A stretch of DNA of 64,000 nucleotides from NCBI GenBank assembly GCA_013398175.1, contig VZRZ01000393.1, positions 243,512 to 307,511 on the forward strand, written 5' to 3'. Positions 34,812 to 46,361 of this stretch are shown here, in pieces (positions within the stretch are counted from its first letter, which is position 1; each line of letters opens with the position of its first letter). The stretch comes from Climacteris rufus. Taxonomy: Eukaryota; Chordata; Aves; Passeriformes; Climacteridae. Below the pieces are notes generated by a model that did no database searches, had not been told where the DNA came from, and saw only the letters and a program-made list of their open reading frames with translations. A program made the translations under genes and the position numbers.

Positions 34812-35739
34812 TCCTACCAAGGAGCTGAGGCCACTGCTAGAGGCAGAAATGTTCCTTGGCACCCATGGGTGAGGAAATGTGCTGGGAACAGGGTGGGTTT
34901 GAGTATTCCAGGCTGTGGGAATGGGTCACAGATGGCTCCCAGGGGCATGGGAGCATCCCAGTGTCCCTGTTGGCACTGAGACTGGTCACAGCAGTTAATT
35001 ATCTGTGTGGAAAAGGGGTACAAACCCCACAGGGGCACAAAGGGCAGTGCCCATCCCTGCTGTGGTGACGTTTCCATTTGACATCCTCACCCCTGTGCCC
35101 TGTGGGAAAGGGCAGTGCCACCGTCCCTCTGTGAAGCTGAGCAGGGACGGGCCAGAGAGGTGACACTCAGTGATGCTCTGGGCAATCCTGACTGATGTCA
35201 GCAGAGATAACAGGGAATAAACCCCGGATATGAACATTCCCAGACCTGGAAGTGCATTTTACAGGGAGCAGACTGCAGGACAGACTCATGCTTTGTGAGA
35301 ACAGCAAACAAAGCTTGAAGTCAAACCCTTACCCATGGTGTCCTGCCTCCCAGACCCCGGGCACCCCGTGCTGCAGGAACAGGACCCTTCACAGACACAA
35401 ATCCTTCAACAGCCCCAGCCCTCCTGCAACCCACGGGGATACCCCTGGCCTTGGAGCAGGCATTGTCCCTGACAGGGCACTCACTTTCTCTTGATCCAGG
35501 CTAAAATACTTTCCCCAGAGTTCCTGAGCTCTGACAGTGTCCTCAGGGTGGGATGGGAGGCTCTGTGTGCCTGACTGAGCGAGCAGAGGGTTTAATCCAC
35601 CCTTGAGAGGACCTGGCCAGGGAGGACACAGCCCAGGCCTGCCTGATTCCCTGAGCTCAGCAGATCCCTTGGGAAGGTGCACAGGATTCCTCACCCAGCA
35701 CCTCGATGGAAATTCTGCTCACTACAATCACCAAAGGTT
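34812..35739. other. Intergenic, no gene seen
   Basis: Unique sequence without recognisable features. Confidence 0.6.
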
Positions 35740-36150
35740 ATTGGTTTGAAAAAGACCTCTGAGTTCATCACCCCAGCACAGCCACCCCAATCGCCTTCAA
35801 ACCACGTCCTCAAGTGCAACATCCACTTGGTTTTTGAACTTCTGCAGGGATGGGGACTCCACCCCTGCCCTGGGCAGTGTTCTAATGCTCGACTAACATT
35901 TCCATGAAGAATTTTTCCCTAATATTTAGTCTAAACGTTCCCTGGCCCAGCCTGAGGCCGTTCCCTCCCCTCCTGTCCCTGTTCCCTGGGAGCAGAGCCC
36001 GACCCCCCTGGCTGCCCCTCCTGGCAGGAGCTGTGCAGAGCCAGCAGGGCCCCCTGAGCCTCCTTTGCTCCAGGCTGAGCCCCCCCAGCTCCCTCAGCCC
36101 CTCCTGGTTCTCCAGCCCCTTCCCCAGCTCCATTGCCCTTCACCCATGGA
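35740..36150 (-). mobile_element. CR1 LINE fragment
   Basis: Reverse copy of the same subfamily as 22830-23390. It shares CCTGGCCCAGCCTGAGGCCG and the GAGCAGAGCCCGACCCCCCT block, but its 3' side is more diverged (GAAAAAGACCTCTGAGTTCA). Confidence 0.93.
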
Positions 36151-36913
36151 TCCCTCTGCTCACCAGAAGCAGCTCTGTCTCAGACAGATGACACAGATGT
36201 CATAATTAATGGAACCACAGTCAGCTGCAAGTTAATTTCCCTGCCTTGCCTGACAGCTCCTTGCATCCCACAGCATCCCACAGTGGTGCCAGGTCACCTT
36301 CCCTGTCCATCCCACAGGCATTCCAGGCTCTGGCCCGGGCAGGTCGGTGATGGTGTTCAGGCTCTGTGGCCACTGAGGGCTGTAACCTTGAACATTTTGG
36401 TCCTGGTGTGCAGCTGAGGGGTCCCTGCTTAGGGACAGGCACTGCAGAGAAGAAGAGAGAGCCTCATCTCCTGCTGCTCACGGGTTGTGGGGATGTGGGA
36501 ATGCTGCAGGAAAACTCCCCTTCCCAAAGGCACAGCTCTGCCCTGAAATCAGGCAAACACCACTGGATTCAACTGCAGGACAGGGGGCTTTGTGAGGGGC
36601 TGTTTTCTATCTTTAGGAAGTAACTCAGAGCCTCAGAGGCTCCTGTAAGCACCTGGTGACCAGAAGGGGAATCCACACCCCTGACAGCAGGAGGAATCAC
36701 GGGTGGGAAGAAGATGCAGCGTTCCCTGCTTATCCCGCACACCTTGTCCACGTGCAGTTTTCAGCTCAGCAGCCTTTCTGTGAAACCCCATCTACATCTC
36801 CAGAGCCTCCCTCCTGCTCCTGGGAGCACCTGCGGGTCCAGCAGAGCCCGGGGCAGGCTTTGCTCACCTCTGGCCCCGTGTTCAGGGGATGTGCTGGGGA
36901 ACCCAGGCTGCTG
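36151..36913. other. Intergenic, no gene seen
   Basis: Unique sequence leading into the minisatellite at 36914. No gene supported. Confidence 0.6.
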
Positions 36914-37547
36914 CAGGTGAGTGCAGAATCCTACAGGTGAGAGCAGCACCCACAGGTGAGTGTGACACCCCTCAGTGAGTGTGACACCCCTCAGGTGAGT
37001 GTGACACCTCTCAGGTGAGTGTGACACCCCTCAGTGAGTGTGACACCCCTCAGGTGAGTGTGACACCCGTCAGTGAGTGTGACACCCCTCAGGTGAGTGT
37101 GACACCCCTCAGTGAGTGTGACACCCCTCAGGTGAGTGTGACACCCGTCAGTGAGTGTGACACCCCTCAGGTGAGTGTGACACCCCTCAGTGAGTGTGAC
37201 ACCTCTCAGGTGAGGGTGACACCCCATAGGTGAGTGCAGCACCCCTCAGGTGAGTGTGACACCCCACAGGTGAGTGCAGAATCCTGCAGGTGACAGCAGC
37301 ACCCCGCAGGTGAGTGTGACACCTCTCAGGTGAGTGTGACACCCCGGTGTGTGAAATGCAGCACCCACAGGTGAGCACAGCACCTCAGGTGAGTGTGAAA
37401 CCCCTCAGGTGAGCACAGCACCTCAGGTGGATGTGACACCCCACAGGTGAGTGTGACACCCCTCAGGTGAGTGCAGCACCCCGCAGTGAGTGTGACACCC
37501 CAGTGTGTGACTGCAGCACCCCTAGGTGAGCACAGCACCTCAGGTGA
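36914..37547. repeat. Minisatellite of 19-20 bp units (78-bp higher order)
   Basis: About 630 bp of units of the form CAGGTGAGTGTGACACCCCT, alternating with CAGTGAGTGTGACACCCCT. The two make a 39-bp dimer, and a CCCGT variant recurs 78 bp apart (about 37066 and 37144). Flanking units degenerate to AGCACC and AGAATCC forms. Each full unit carries CAGGTGAGT, the consensus vertebrate splice donor, about 15 times on the + strand. No transcript is known from the sequence alone. Confidence 0.96.
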
Positions 37548-37990
37548 TCCAGTTCTCTCCCTGGCACATCGCTCTCATTCCTCGCCTGGCGCACTTCCCC
37601 GAGCCCATTATGTCACTCATTAACCTCCCAGACCTCGCTCTTTTCCTCATGCAAAGCCGGCTTTTGTCAGGCCCGCACGTTCATATTTCGGCGGAGCCTC
37701 CAGAACAAAGAGTCCTCACTAATTCCTCCCTGCTGAGTCACCCCGAGTCACGTAGAAAGCCATGACCAAAATTGGTGCCGAGAGGGTGCCGGGCGCGGGG
37801 TTTGCACATCGGCGAGCCGGGAGAGGGCTCGGGGCACGCAGCTCTCACCGCAGGAGCTGCTTTTGTTCGCTCCTGTGACTGGGTGTTTGCAGAGCCACAG
37901 CCTTTCCCAAAGCGCTGCAGATAATCCTCCCATCTGGCCCGTCCTCCCAGCAGCTTTTATCCTCTCTCAGCACTTTATGTCAAGGCCAAA
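37548..37990. promoter_or_regulatory. Candidate enhancer block, CpG-rich, NF-E2/MAF site
   Basis: Unique sequence with many CpGs, in contrast to the flanking repeats. It contains TGCTGAGTCAC at 37731-37741 (NF-E2/MAF-AP-1 consensus), ATGTCACTCATTAAC near 37609, AACAAAGAG (SOX/TCF-like) near 37713 and CAGATAATCC (GATA/homeodomain-like) near 37918. The cluster suggests a cis-regulatory element of EDN2 or HIVEP3, but conservation is unknown. Confidence 0.3.
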
Positions 37991-38299
37991 CGAAGCATCT
38001 CAGTGGATTAAAATAGTTTTTTTTTTTAAAATTGACCACATGGAGGTATTTGCTCCTTGACAGCTGAGGAACGTGGTGCTGTGAAAGCATCCCTTGGCCC
38101 TTCTCACACCTACGTGCTGAGGAGCATCACCCTGGGAAGGAGCTCCTGTGCCCTTGGCTGCCCCAGGGCTGCCCCATCCCAGCACAGCCTGGGCCAGGCA
38201 GCGCCAGCCACAGCACAGGGACCCACAGAGGCTCTGCCAGGAGGTGCCAGGAGACAGCCCTGCTGCCAGCTGGGTGAGGGTCCTGCCCTGGTAACCACA
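37991..38299. other. Intergenic, no gene seen
   Basis: Short unique stretch with a T run at 38018-38027. Confidence 0.6.
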
Positions 38300-38625
38300 G
38301 AGCCACAGAACGTCCTGAGCTGGAAGGGACCCCCAGGGATCATTGATCCAACCCCTGTCCCTGCCCAGACACCCCAACAACCCCACCCTGGGCATCCCTG
38401 GCAGCGCTGTCCAAACGCCCCTGGAGCTCTGGCAGCCTTGGGGCCGGGACCATTCCCTGGGGAGCCTGGGCAGTGCCCAGCACCCTCTGGGGAAAGAAGA
38501 ACCTTTCCCTGCTCTCCAGCCTGAGCCTCCCCTGGCCCAGCTCCAGCCGTGCCCTGGGTCCTGTCCCTGTCCCAGAGCAGAGATCGGAGCTGCCCCTCGG
38601 GAGGGAGTCTCACTGCAGCAGCCAC
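38300..38625 (-). mobile_element. CR1 LINE 3' fragment (CR1-Y-like)
   Basis: Reverse copy: GAACGTCCTGAGCTGGAAGG, then ACCCCAACAACCCCACCCTG, TGGCAGCGCTGTCCAAACGC and CTCTGGGGAAAGAAGAACC. It is nearly identical, inverted, to the copy at 50265-50708, so both come from one recently active subfamily. The subfamily name is inferred from memory. Confidence 0.92.
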
Positions 38626-38959
38626 AGGTGTTCCTCAGGTATCATCTCCAGGCTGCATCCCCAGCTCCTTCCCTAAAATGTCTGGAAAGCTCCTCCAATA
38701 ATTCTTTGTTTCCGAGTTAGGATTTATGCTTTCCAGTTTTACTTTAAAGTTACACAGAATAAGAAGCCTTTCAAAATATGTAATCCCAGAATGTGGGATT
38801 TTAAGGAAGATTTTAGTAAGACTGGCAATCATACTCTTATGGCTGGTGCTGATGCACCTCTGAGGTCAGCCAAGCAGTGCTGTACCTCATCCTGAGCTTT
38901 TGTTTTGCTTGCACAGTGTAACAGGTTGGAGAAGCTGAAGCTTAGCTCCCTGCACTGAT
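38626..38959. other. Intergenic, no gene seen
   Basis: AT-richer unique sequence between two CR1 copies. Nothing recognisable. Confidence 0.6.
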
Positions 38960-39380
38960 CCCAGGGCTGGAGCCCCTCTGCTCTGAGCCAGGCTGGGAGA
39001 GCTGGGAGGGCTCACCTGGAGCAGAGAAGGCTCCAGGGAGAGCTCAGAGCCCCTGCCAGGGCCTGAAGGGGCTCCAGGAGAGCTGGAGAGGGACTGGGGA
39101 CAGGGCTGCAGGGACAGGACACAGGGAATGGCTTCCCAGTGCCAGAGGGCAGGGTCAGATGGGATATTGGGCAGGAATTGTTCCCTGGGAGGGTGGGCAG
39201 GCCCTGGCACAGGGTGCCCAGAGAAGCTGTGGCTGCCCCTGGATCCCTGGATGTGCCCAAGGCCAGGCTGGACGGGGCTGGGAGCACCTGGGACAGTGGG
39301 AGGTGTCCCTGCCCATGGCAGGGGTGGCACTGGAGGGGCTTTGAGGTCCCTCCCAACCCAAACCACTCCCTGTTTCCATG
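38960..39380 (+). mobile_element. CR1 LINE 3' fragment
   Basis: Forward copy, nearly identical to 1506-1928 and 45960-46361, with CAGGGGTGGCACTGGAGGGG near the 3' end. Confidence 0.96.
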
Positions 39381-40589
39381 AATTTCCCTTCTTCCCCATG
39401 CGTGTGTCCCACTCCTGCTGTGCCATGGCCACAGAGGCAGCAGCTCCAGCAGTGACACCTCCCTGTTCCCGGTCCCATCCCCTGGGAACACCCGGGACAC
39501 AAACCCTGGGAACCAACGCTGGGCTGGGAGCAGCAGCTCCTGCTCTGACAAAGCAGCTCCTGCCTTGGGGTGGCTGTGCAGAGCTGGGTGGGGAATTCTC
39601 CTGGCTGCAGGAATGTGCGCTCTCCATGAACTGTCAGCTCAGGAGTTACTGCTCGGAGTGCCTCGTGCTCGCTGGGATTTGTGTTTCATCATCTGTCTGC
39701 TGCACACAAACCCCTTCCTTGGCTGGCATCTGTCACCACACAGATAAATCAGCTGCCTCCCAGGGCTGCCACAACTCGTTATTTTCACACCTCTCTCATT
39801 ATGCCATTAACCCAGGGCAGATCCTCCCCCCTGTGCTCCTGCTCATCCCTCTGACATCCCAGGCCGAGGCTTGGCTGCATCATGTCCAGACAACCAGAGC
39901 ACACCAGGCATCTGCTGCTGCCTGCAGTTCTCTGTGCAAAGCAGCCCGGCTTGCTGGCACTGAATTCTGAAGGTTTGAGCCCAAAAACACAGGGGTTTGA
40001 ACAACTGCAACAGCAGGGCAGGGGATGTCTGAGCCTGAGCTGAGCCCCCAGAGCACTGAACAGCCCCTCTTGGCTCATAACTCGGCAGGGCAGACGTTCA
40101 CAGTGCGTTCTGAAGCTGTTCCTGGTGGAGTCCTCTCCCTCCTGCTGTGCACAGACAAGGCTTGAGTCCCTCTGGGAGAATGGGGAGAGCCCTCAGCCCG
40201 TGCTGGAGCTTGCAAGGGGTCACAAAGGGAAAGCTGACCCCCTGTGCTTTGCACACCGAGGCAGAGCAAAGCTGAGTTTGGAAAGACTTCTCTGAAATGG
40301 ACTTTGCATGATGGACTCTTTGCATGTGGCCTCAAAGGCCACAAAGTACAAATCTTTTGATTCTTGCATCCAGTATTTCAGAGGAACAAGGGTGTGGAAT
40401 GCCCTGAAGGACTCCTCTAAAGGCACATCCCTCTGGCTCCCCAGCTCCGGATGCTCAAACCCCTGTCAGACTCTTTCTCATTTTTTTGCTGTGGATGGTA
40501 TTTTGGACACATCCTCTTGTCCAGACTCTTGGGCCCTCTGATGTAGGCTCCTGAAAAACTCTTGGATTCTGAAGAGCAATTAGGAATAA
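39381..40589. other. Intergenic 1.2 kb, no gene seen
   Basis: Unique sequence. The segment at 40260-40560 is AT-richer with a weak open + frame and no recognisable domain. Confidence 0.6.
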
Positions 40590-40722
40590 CTGCCCTCTGG
40601 CACTGGGAGCCATTCCCTGTGTCCTGTCCCTCCAGCCCTTGTCCCCAGTGCCTCTCCAGCTCTCCTGGAGCCCCTTTAGGCCCTGGAAGGGGCTTTGAGG
40701 TCTCCCTGGAGCCTTCTCTTCT
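40590..40722 (-). mobile_element. CR1 LINE internal fragment
   Basis: Reverse piece of the young subfamily (CTGCCCTCTGGCACTGGGAG, GCTCTCCTGGAGCCCCTTTA, CCCTGGAGCCTTCTCTTCT). It lacks the CR1 3' end, which is unusual because CR1 copies normally keep it. It was probably separated by deletion or rearrangement (see 40893). Confidence 0.92.
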
Positions 40723-40892
40723 AACATCTCTCTTTTCTGCACTCTATTTTCCCCTTTCACAGACAATAAATCTCCAGCTGACCCCAGGATCAAGATCTCC
40801 TCACATGTCATTCCAGTGGAAGACCTTGGCTTTTAAACACTCCCCCTCTGGTGGGACTGCAAAGGGGAAAATGTGCTCCTGTTTCCCTTGAC

Positions 40893-41091
40893 AGGACAGG
40901 GGGAAATGGCTTTGAACTGAAAGAGGGTGAGATTTGGTATCAGGGAGAAATCCTTCCCTGGGNGGGACAGTGGGAGGTGTCCCTGCCCATGGCTGGATGG
41001 GATGGGATGGGATGGGATGGGATGGGATGGGATGGGATGGGATGGGATGGGATTTAAGGCCCCTTGCAGCCCAAACCACTCACTGATTCCA
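40893..41091 (+). mobile_element. CR1 LINE 3' fragment with internal expansion
   Basis: Forward fragment: AATGGCTTTGAACTGAAAGA, then one N at 40963 where about 110 bp of CR1 body are missing compared with other copies, then AGTGGGAGGTGTCCCTGCCC. A GGGAT array (40994-41053) follows, then the tail AAGGCCCCTTGCAGCCCAAA. It faces the reverse fragment at 40590-40722. Confidence 0.92.
40994..41053 (+). repeat. (GGGAT)n inside CR1
   Basis: About 12 pure GGGAT/GGATG pentamers at the site where other copies have the CR1 sequence GGCAGGGGTGGCACTGGATGGG. The array probably grew from the ATGGGATT-like CR1 sequence. Confidence 0.96.
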
Positions 41092-43437
41092 TCATCTTTC
41101 CACCATAAATCAATTCTAAGGAGTTATAACACACAGTTACCTTTCATTTGCAGCCCAATCATGCAAGGTCTTCCCCAGACTGCATCTTCAGCATCTGCTC
41201 AAGCATCCCCTCAGCAGACTGACTCCTCCTGGCTGCCTCCAGCCCTGTGGGGACCAGTTTGCAACCAACCACCCAACCTTGTACTGCACCTGCAAACACC
41301 TCCTGCTACCTCAGCTTTGGAATTTCTGAAGGGATTTGGAAGCAGATGAGTTTTTTCAGGGCCTCTGTGTGTGCAGTGACTGCTCATGCAGCAGCAATGC
41401 TGGATTTCAGCTCAGGCAGCCAATTTCTGCTCCCTCCACTGCAGATTATTGCAGAGGGAGCTCACACACACTCACACACACACTCACACACTCCTCTCAT
41501 GAAAACTACTTTTGTTCTGTCTTGTTTTGTTCTCTTACACAATAAAAAATCCTGCTGGCTCAGAGCCCCTTTGCTCACCGTGGATAGAGAAACAGAGCTT
41601 TTGCCAGCACCTCTCCTGAAGAGACACCCTGCAGGGATATCCTGTCTGCACTTTTCCTATCATTAAGCAGAGGGTGGAAGTCTGTGTTTGGGGAGGTATC
41701 AAACACCCACTCTGTGTGCCACTTTGCCAGCGTTATCAGCGTTTGCCCCTGCCCCGTGCCCTTCCTGGTGCTGCTGAATTCCTGTCCAGGATGTCACAGA
41801 ACAGCAGGGACAGCGCTGTGGTTTCAGGGCAGGGGAGAACAGCCTGAGCGTGGTGGGGAATGCCTGGGCCATGAGGATGTGCACGTAGCTGGTGCAGGGT
41901 GTCTGCCTGCAGAAATCTCACCCGGGGTGGTGACAGGGTGCACTCCTTTGGTGCCCAGAGCACCCCCACTGTTAGGTGGCACCTCAGGTTTTAGGTTTCT
42001 CAAGGATGCCTCATGCAAACTTTGAGCACTTAATCCCCTCTGGATTGAGCTCTTTGGAGATGGTGAGCTGCTTGTGCACAAGCCCTGGAGAGACTCTTAA
42101 ACCGGGCGTGCCCCACTTTCTGTTTTTTTGGCAAGACCTGACCCATTAGGCATGTGCAGGGCTTGCCAAACCCACACAAAAGACAGCAGAGCCGAGCCCT
42201 CAGACGTGTGTGAGTACAGCAGCCTCCAAGCCCAGTGGTTACAGCACTCTCCTGGGCTGGGGGAGAGGCCAGGTGGGAATAACTTCACCTGGTTTATGCC
42301 CTGGCTCTTCCAGAGCCCCCTGAGCAGGAGACAGCAAGGTTTTCTGGGATGGGGTTTTCATTCTTTCCTTAGAGTTTGCACAACTAATTAAATACTGGTT
42401 AAAATAGAAGCTTGGAAGTAAATGGGTTGAGTGAGAAGAGACCTTGAGACCTCTTTCTTCCAGTATCGCATTTATGATGGGATAAATGACCAGTTCTCCT
42501 GATGAGCTTCTGGAGAACATTCCCAGTTCCCATTCCTCCTGGTGCACAACCCCATCCTTTGCATTCCCCACCAATTTAGGAACTTCTCTGCTCAGACTGG
42601 GCTTTCTCTGGGCCCTGAACTCCCCTAGACATGGCAGCACTTTGTGGATTTACCATCTGAGACAAAAGCACCTTCAAAATTCTGTGTTTCTGAAGCATCC
42701 TTGTCTTGCCATGCAAGCAGGAGAAGCCTAAAGTCTAAAAATTTATGATTTGTCCTTTCCCAGGGCTCTGAAGGAAGCTCACAGCAGAAAAATGGGGCTG
42801 AACCTCAGTTTTCCAATGGTGTGGATTTGCAGTGCTTGCAGTCATCAATTTGGCAATTTTAACGAGTTCTGTGGCAGAGAGATGAGGATTATTGAGGAGA
42901 GAGAAGTGGAGTGGAAAAGTGGGTCTGTGGGAGGGCAGCGAGAAGCAAGTCTGACCTAGAGCTAAGCCAGGCTCAGTCTGAGCCCAGCAGGGAAAAGGGG
43001 GACCGGGGGGACCTGGGCCATGCAGGAGGCAGAGGGGATGCTCAGGGAGGAGAAGGGAAAGCTGTGGTGGGAGGAGTGTGGGGACAGGTCTGGGGCAGTG
43101 CAGGCACAGTCTGGAGAGGCAGAGCTCAGCACAGGGCACTGGGATTTATGGAAGGGCTGGGAGTTATTGGGTTTGCAGTGGAAGTATCCAGAGCTTTCCT
43201 CAGTAAGAGCCTGAAAGAATGAGGCAGTGACCACCCCAGGGTGGCTGAACTTCCTGACACCTCCTTCACTTGGTTGGAGATGGGATTTAAGGAGGCTGCT
43301 CCCTGCACCCAGCACCCTAAACTGCACTTGGGTTCTAAGTATCCATCTGGGTTAGCTGCAAAGAACCCCCTGGACCACCAGGACGGGCTGGGGCTGGCCC
43401 TGTCAGCCATCCCTGGGCTTGTCCCTGCACACTGATC
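41092..43437. other. Intergenic 2.3 kb, no gene seen
   Basis: Unique sequence with a CA-rich microsatellite at 41461-41493. Nothing else recognisable. Confidence 0.6.
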
Positions 43438-43575
43438 ATGGAATCAGAATTGGCAAGGCTGGAAAAGCCCTCTAAGACCATCCAGCCCAACCATCAACCC
43501 ACCACGTTCCCCGTGGCCCCACGAGCCACATCCACACATTTTTGGGACACTGCCAGGGCTGGTGATCCCACCATG
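43438..43575 (-). mobile_element. CR1 LINE 3' fragment
   Basis: Reverse copy: ATGGAATCAGAATTGGCAAG, GGAAAAGCCCTCTAAGACCA, TCCAGCCCAACCATCAACCC. Same subfamily as 32690-32920. Confidence 0.9.
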
Positions 43576-45548
43576 GATGAGAAGTGGGATTTGTGCTGCA
43601 GGCTGACCCTTCCCCACTGGAGGAGCCTCAGGATGTGGCATCAGCTGGGCCATCAGGGATGAATCCAGGTGGGGGCAGGTTTGGATCTGTGGCCTCAGTG
43701 CTCGAAGGGAGGAGTTTGTGAGGGACTGAGAGGTTTTTTGGATGCCCCTCCTCATGACACTGTGAATCCCTCTCTTCCCCAGCTTGTCCATCAGCAGGTG
43801 GGAGCCCAGGACCCCAGGGAATGCTGAGCAGCAGGAATGTGCATCCCCAAGTGATTCCTGCTGGAGAAGGCCACCCTGCAAACACAGCCAGGGCTATTTT
43901 GAGGAGTCCCTGAGGTTATAAATAGTAAAAACCTGGGGGGGAGCTGAGTCCTCTCACCTCCTCCATTCCCATCTTGTTTTCCCAGCTTTCCTTTATCTCA
44001 GTGACAAAGGGGGTGGTTTGTGGCCTCCAGGAGATGTCAGACATAACTAAAGTGTGGCCTTCAGAGCAAAAGCACCCAGGGCAGCCCCGAGCTCCTGCCC
44101 AGCAGCTCCAGCTGGAAAACTGCCCCCTGAGCTGGGGCTGGGGGGCTCAGAAGCACCACAGCAGACAGGGAGTTCCTGGAGCAAAGAGACAAAACAAGAG
44201 ATTTCCCCCTTTCTTCTCTTCTCCAGCATTTGCCTATTGGGAAGCTGAGACAGTGGGTATTGAAAAACAGCTCCTTGGGCTGAATTACAAACACAGCCAA
44301 TGTTGGTAAACATCCTTTACAAACACTCTGATTGTACTGAAAGCACCAAATTAGCAGCAGAGTTGCCAAAATTAGGCATTGTTATGAGTTTGCAGCATCT
44401 CGTATCAGTTTGGGAATGGGTTGTGTTGCTGTTACGTTTAAATTTAGATTTCAAACTGCAACTCTTGTTCTAATACACTAAAATGTTTTTTAAGATATGA
44501 AAACGTTGCAACTGTTTGCTCACACTAACACATTCCTGTGACCTGAGATAATATTGCTTATGAGGTCATTTTTTTTTAATATGAAATTCCAAAGAGTTTG
44601 ACGTCATTTTGTGTTGGAATAGAAAATCCCAGAATTTCTAGTGAAGCAGAAAATCTTGTTGCTACCCTCAGCTTTGATCCCTCTGGACTTGGAGTCAAAT
44701 CCCAAGAGTTACAGCACAAATCAGCCTGGAAAAATGGAGTTTCATGGCAAACTGGTTAACCAGTAACTGAAATTACAGCTCCATCTGTCCAAGGGCAGAG
44801 ACATCCAGTAAGAAGACACTGCCCAGACTGATCCCTTGCCAAGTCCATGTTGGGATTCCTCAGCACCTAATTACTCCCATTTTAATTAAACTTTCTTGTA
44901 CAACTTTCCTTGTTTCCTTCCCTGACTGATCTGCTGCTGGAGTCTCTCATCTCCTCCCAAAATTGCAAAGAGAGCTGGATGGAAATTATGACCTTCTGGG
45001 TTTGCTGGAAATGTTTTTGTAGTTTTGGGATTTTTTTTTTTTCCCAAATCAAGTGTTTCTGACTTCTCCTAAAAACAAGATGTTTTGAAAAGTCTGATTA
45101 AAATGTTGTATTTTGACAGGAGACATTTTTTCCACTACAATTTTGAGTCCTTGAGTAAAGGAAATTAAACAAATTCAGTCATTTTCAACAAATTGCAAAA
45201 ATGAGAGCTGGAATAATTTTATTGAGGGTAAAAAGTAATACAAAAATTTTGGAGTTAATTTCTTCTCTGCCCCTAATTTAGAGGGGAAACCCAAGATATC
45301 CTCAGTGTTCATATTTTTCAGTGTTTCAGCATCAGCACTTTTCCCTGGGAAACCTTTGTAACCTCTTAGGATTCTGCCATGGATTTGCACATTGTTCAGA
45401 ACAATGGGATCCGTCCTGTAGGCGGCACAATCAATGCACCAATGCATCAATAAACCATATCAATAATTAATAATTAACCGCATATTAAAGTGCTGAGGTG
45501 TAAAGGGCAGACACTTGCATTTTGTTTGTTTTCCTTGGTTTTCTCCAA
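43576..45548. other. Intergenic, AT-rich island
   Basis: From about 44320 to 45500 the sequence is clearly more AT-rich than its neighbours, with T and A runs and no CR1. A 91-codon minus ORF (45450-45175) is discussed as a finding. No gene is supported. Confidence 0.55.
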
Positions 45549-46361
45549 GCTTTATGTCATCATCCACGGGGACTTTGACAGGCTGCAGAGGGGGGCCTGG
45601 GAGAACCTCACCAAGTTCACAAAGGCCAAGTGCAAGGTCCTGCACCTGGGGAATCCCAAGGACAAGCATGGGCTGGGTGGCTGGATCAAAACCAGCCCTG
45701 GGAGGAAAGAATTGGGGATGTTTGTGGATGTTTGTTGAGCTTTTAGCTCAACCATGAATGTCAGCAGCTCAGAACCCCCCGTGTCTTGGGCTGCATCAAA
45801 GGAATCATGACCAGCAGGTCAAGGGATGTGATTCTCCCTCTCTGCCCCCTCAGGTGATTCCCCCCCTGCAGAGCTGCCCCAGCCCTGGGCCCAACGTGAG
45901 GAGGACGTGGAGCTGCTGGAGAGTCCAGAGGAGCCCCGGAGCTGCCCCAGGGCTGGAGCCCCTCTGCTCTGAGCCAGGCTGGGAGAGCTGGGGGGGCTCA
46001 CCTGGAGCAGAGAAGGCTCCAGGGAGAGCTCAGAGCCCCTGCCAGGGCCTAAAGGGGCTCCAGGAGAGCTGGAGAGGGACTGGGGACAAGGGCTGGAGGG
46101 ACAGGACACAGGGAATGGCTTCCCAGTGCCAGAGGGCAGGGTCAGATGGGATATTGGGCAGGAATTGTTCCCTGGGAGGGGGGGCAGGCCCTGGCACAGG
46201 GTGCCCAGAGAAGCTGTGGCTGCCCCTGGATCCCTGGCAGTGCCCAAGGCCAGGCTGGACGGGGCTGGGAGCACCTGGGACAGTGGGAGGTGTCCCTGCC
46301 AGGGCAGAGGTGGCACTGGATGGGCTTAAAGTCCTTCCCACCCAAACCATTCTGGGATTCC
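45549..46361 (+). mobile_element. CR1 LINE, longest copy, with end of ORF2
   Basis: About 810 bp. The 5' part (45562-45740) reads as the C-terminal end of the CR1 ORF2 polyprotein (endonuclease plus reverse transcriptase). The peptide pieces DFDRLQRG, NLTKFTKAKCKVLHLGN and LGMFVDV match the conserved CR1 KCxVLHLG region, and the frame then stops. After about 45890 come the ORF2-to-3'-UTR junction and the standard 3' body, ending AAACCATTCTGGGATTC. It is 5'-truncated and has no intact coding capacity, so it is an inactive copy. Confidence 0.93.
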
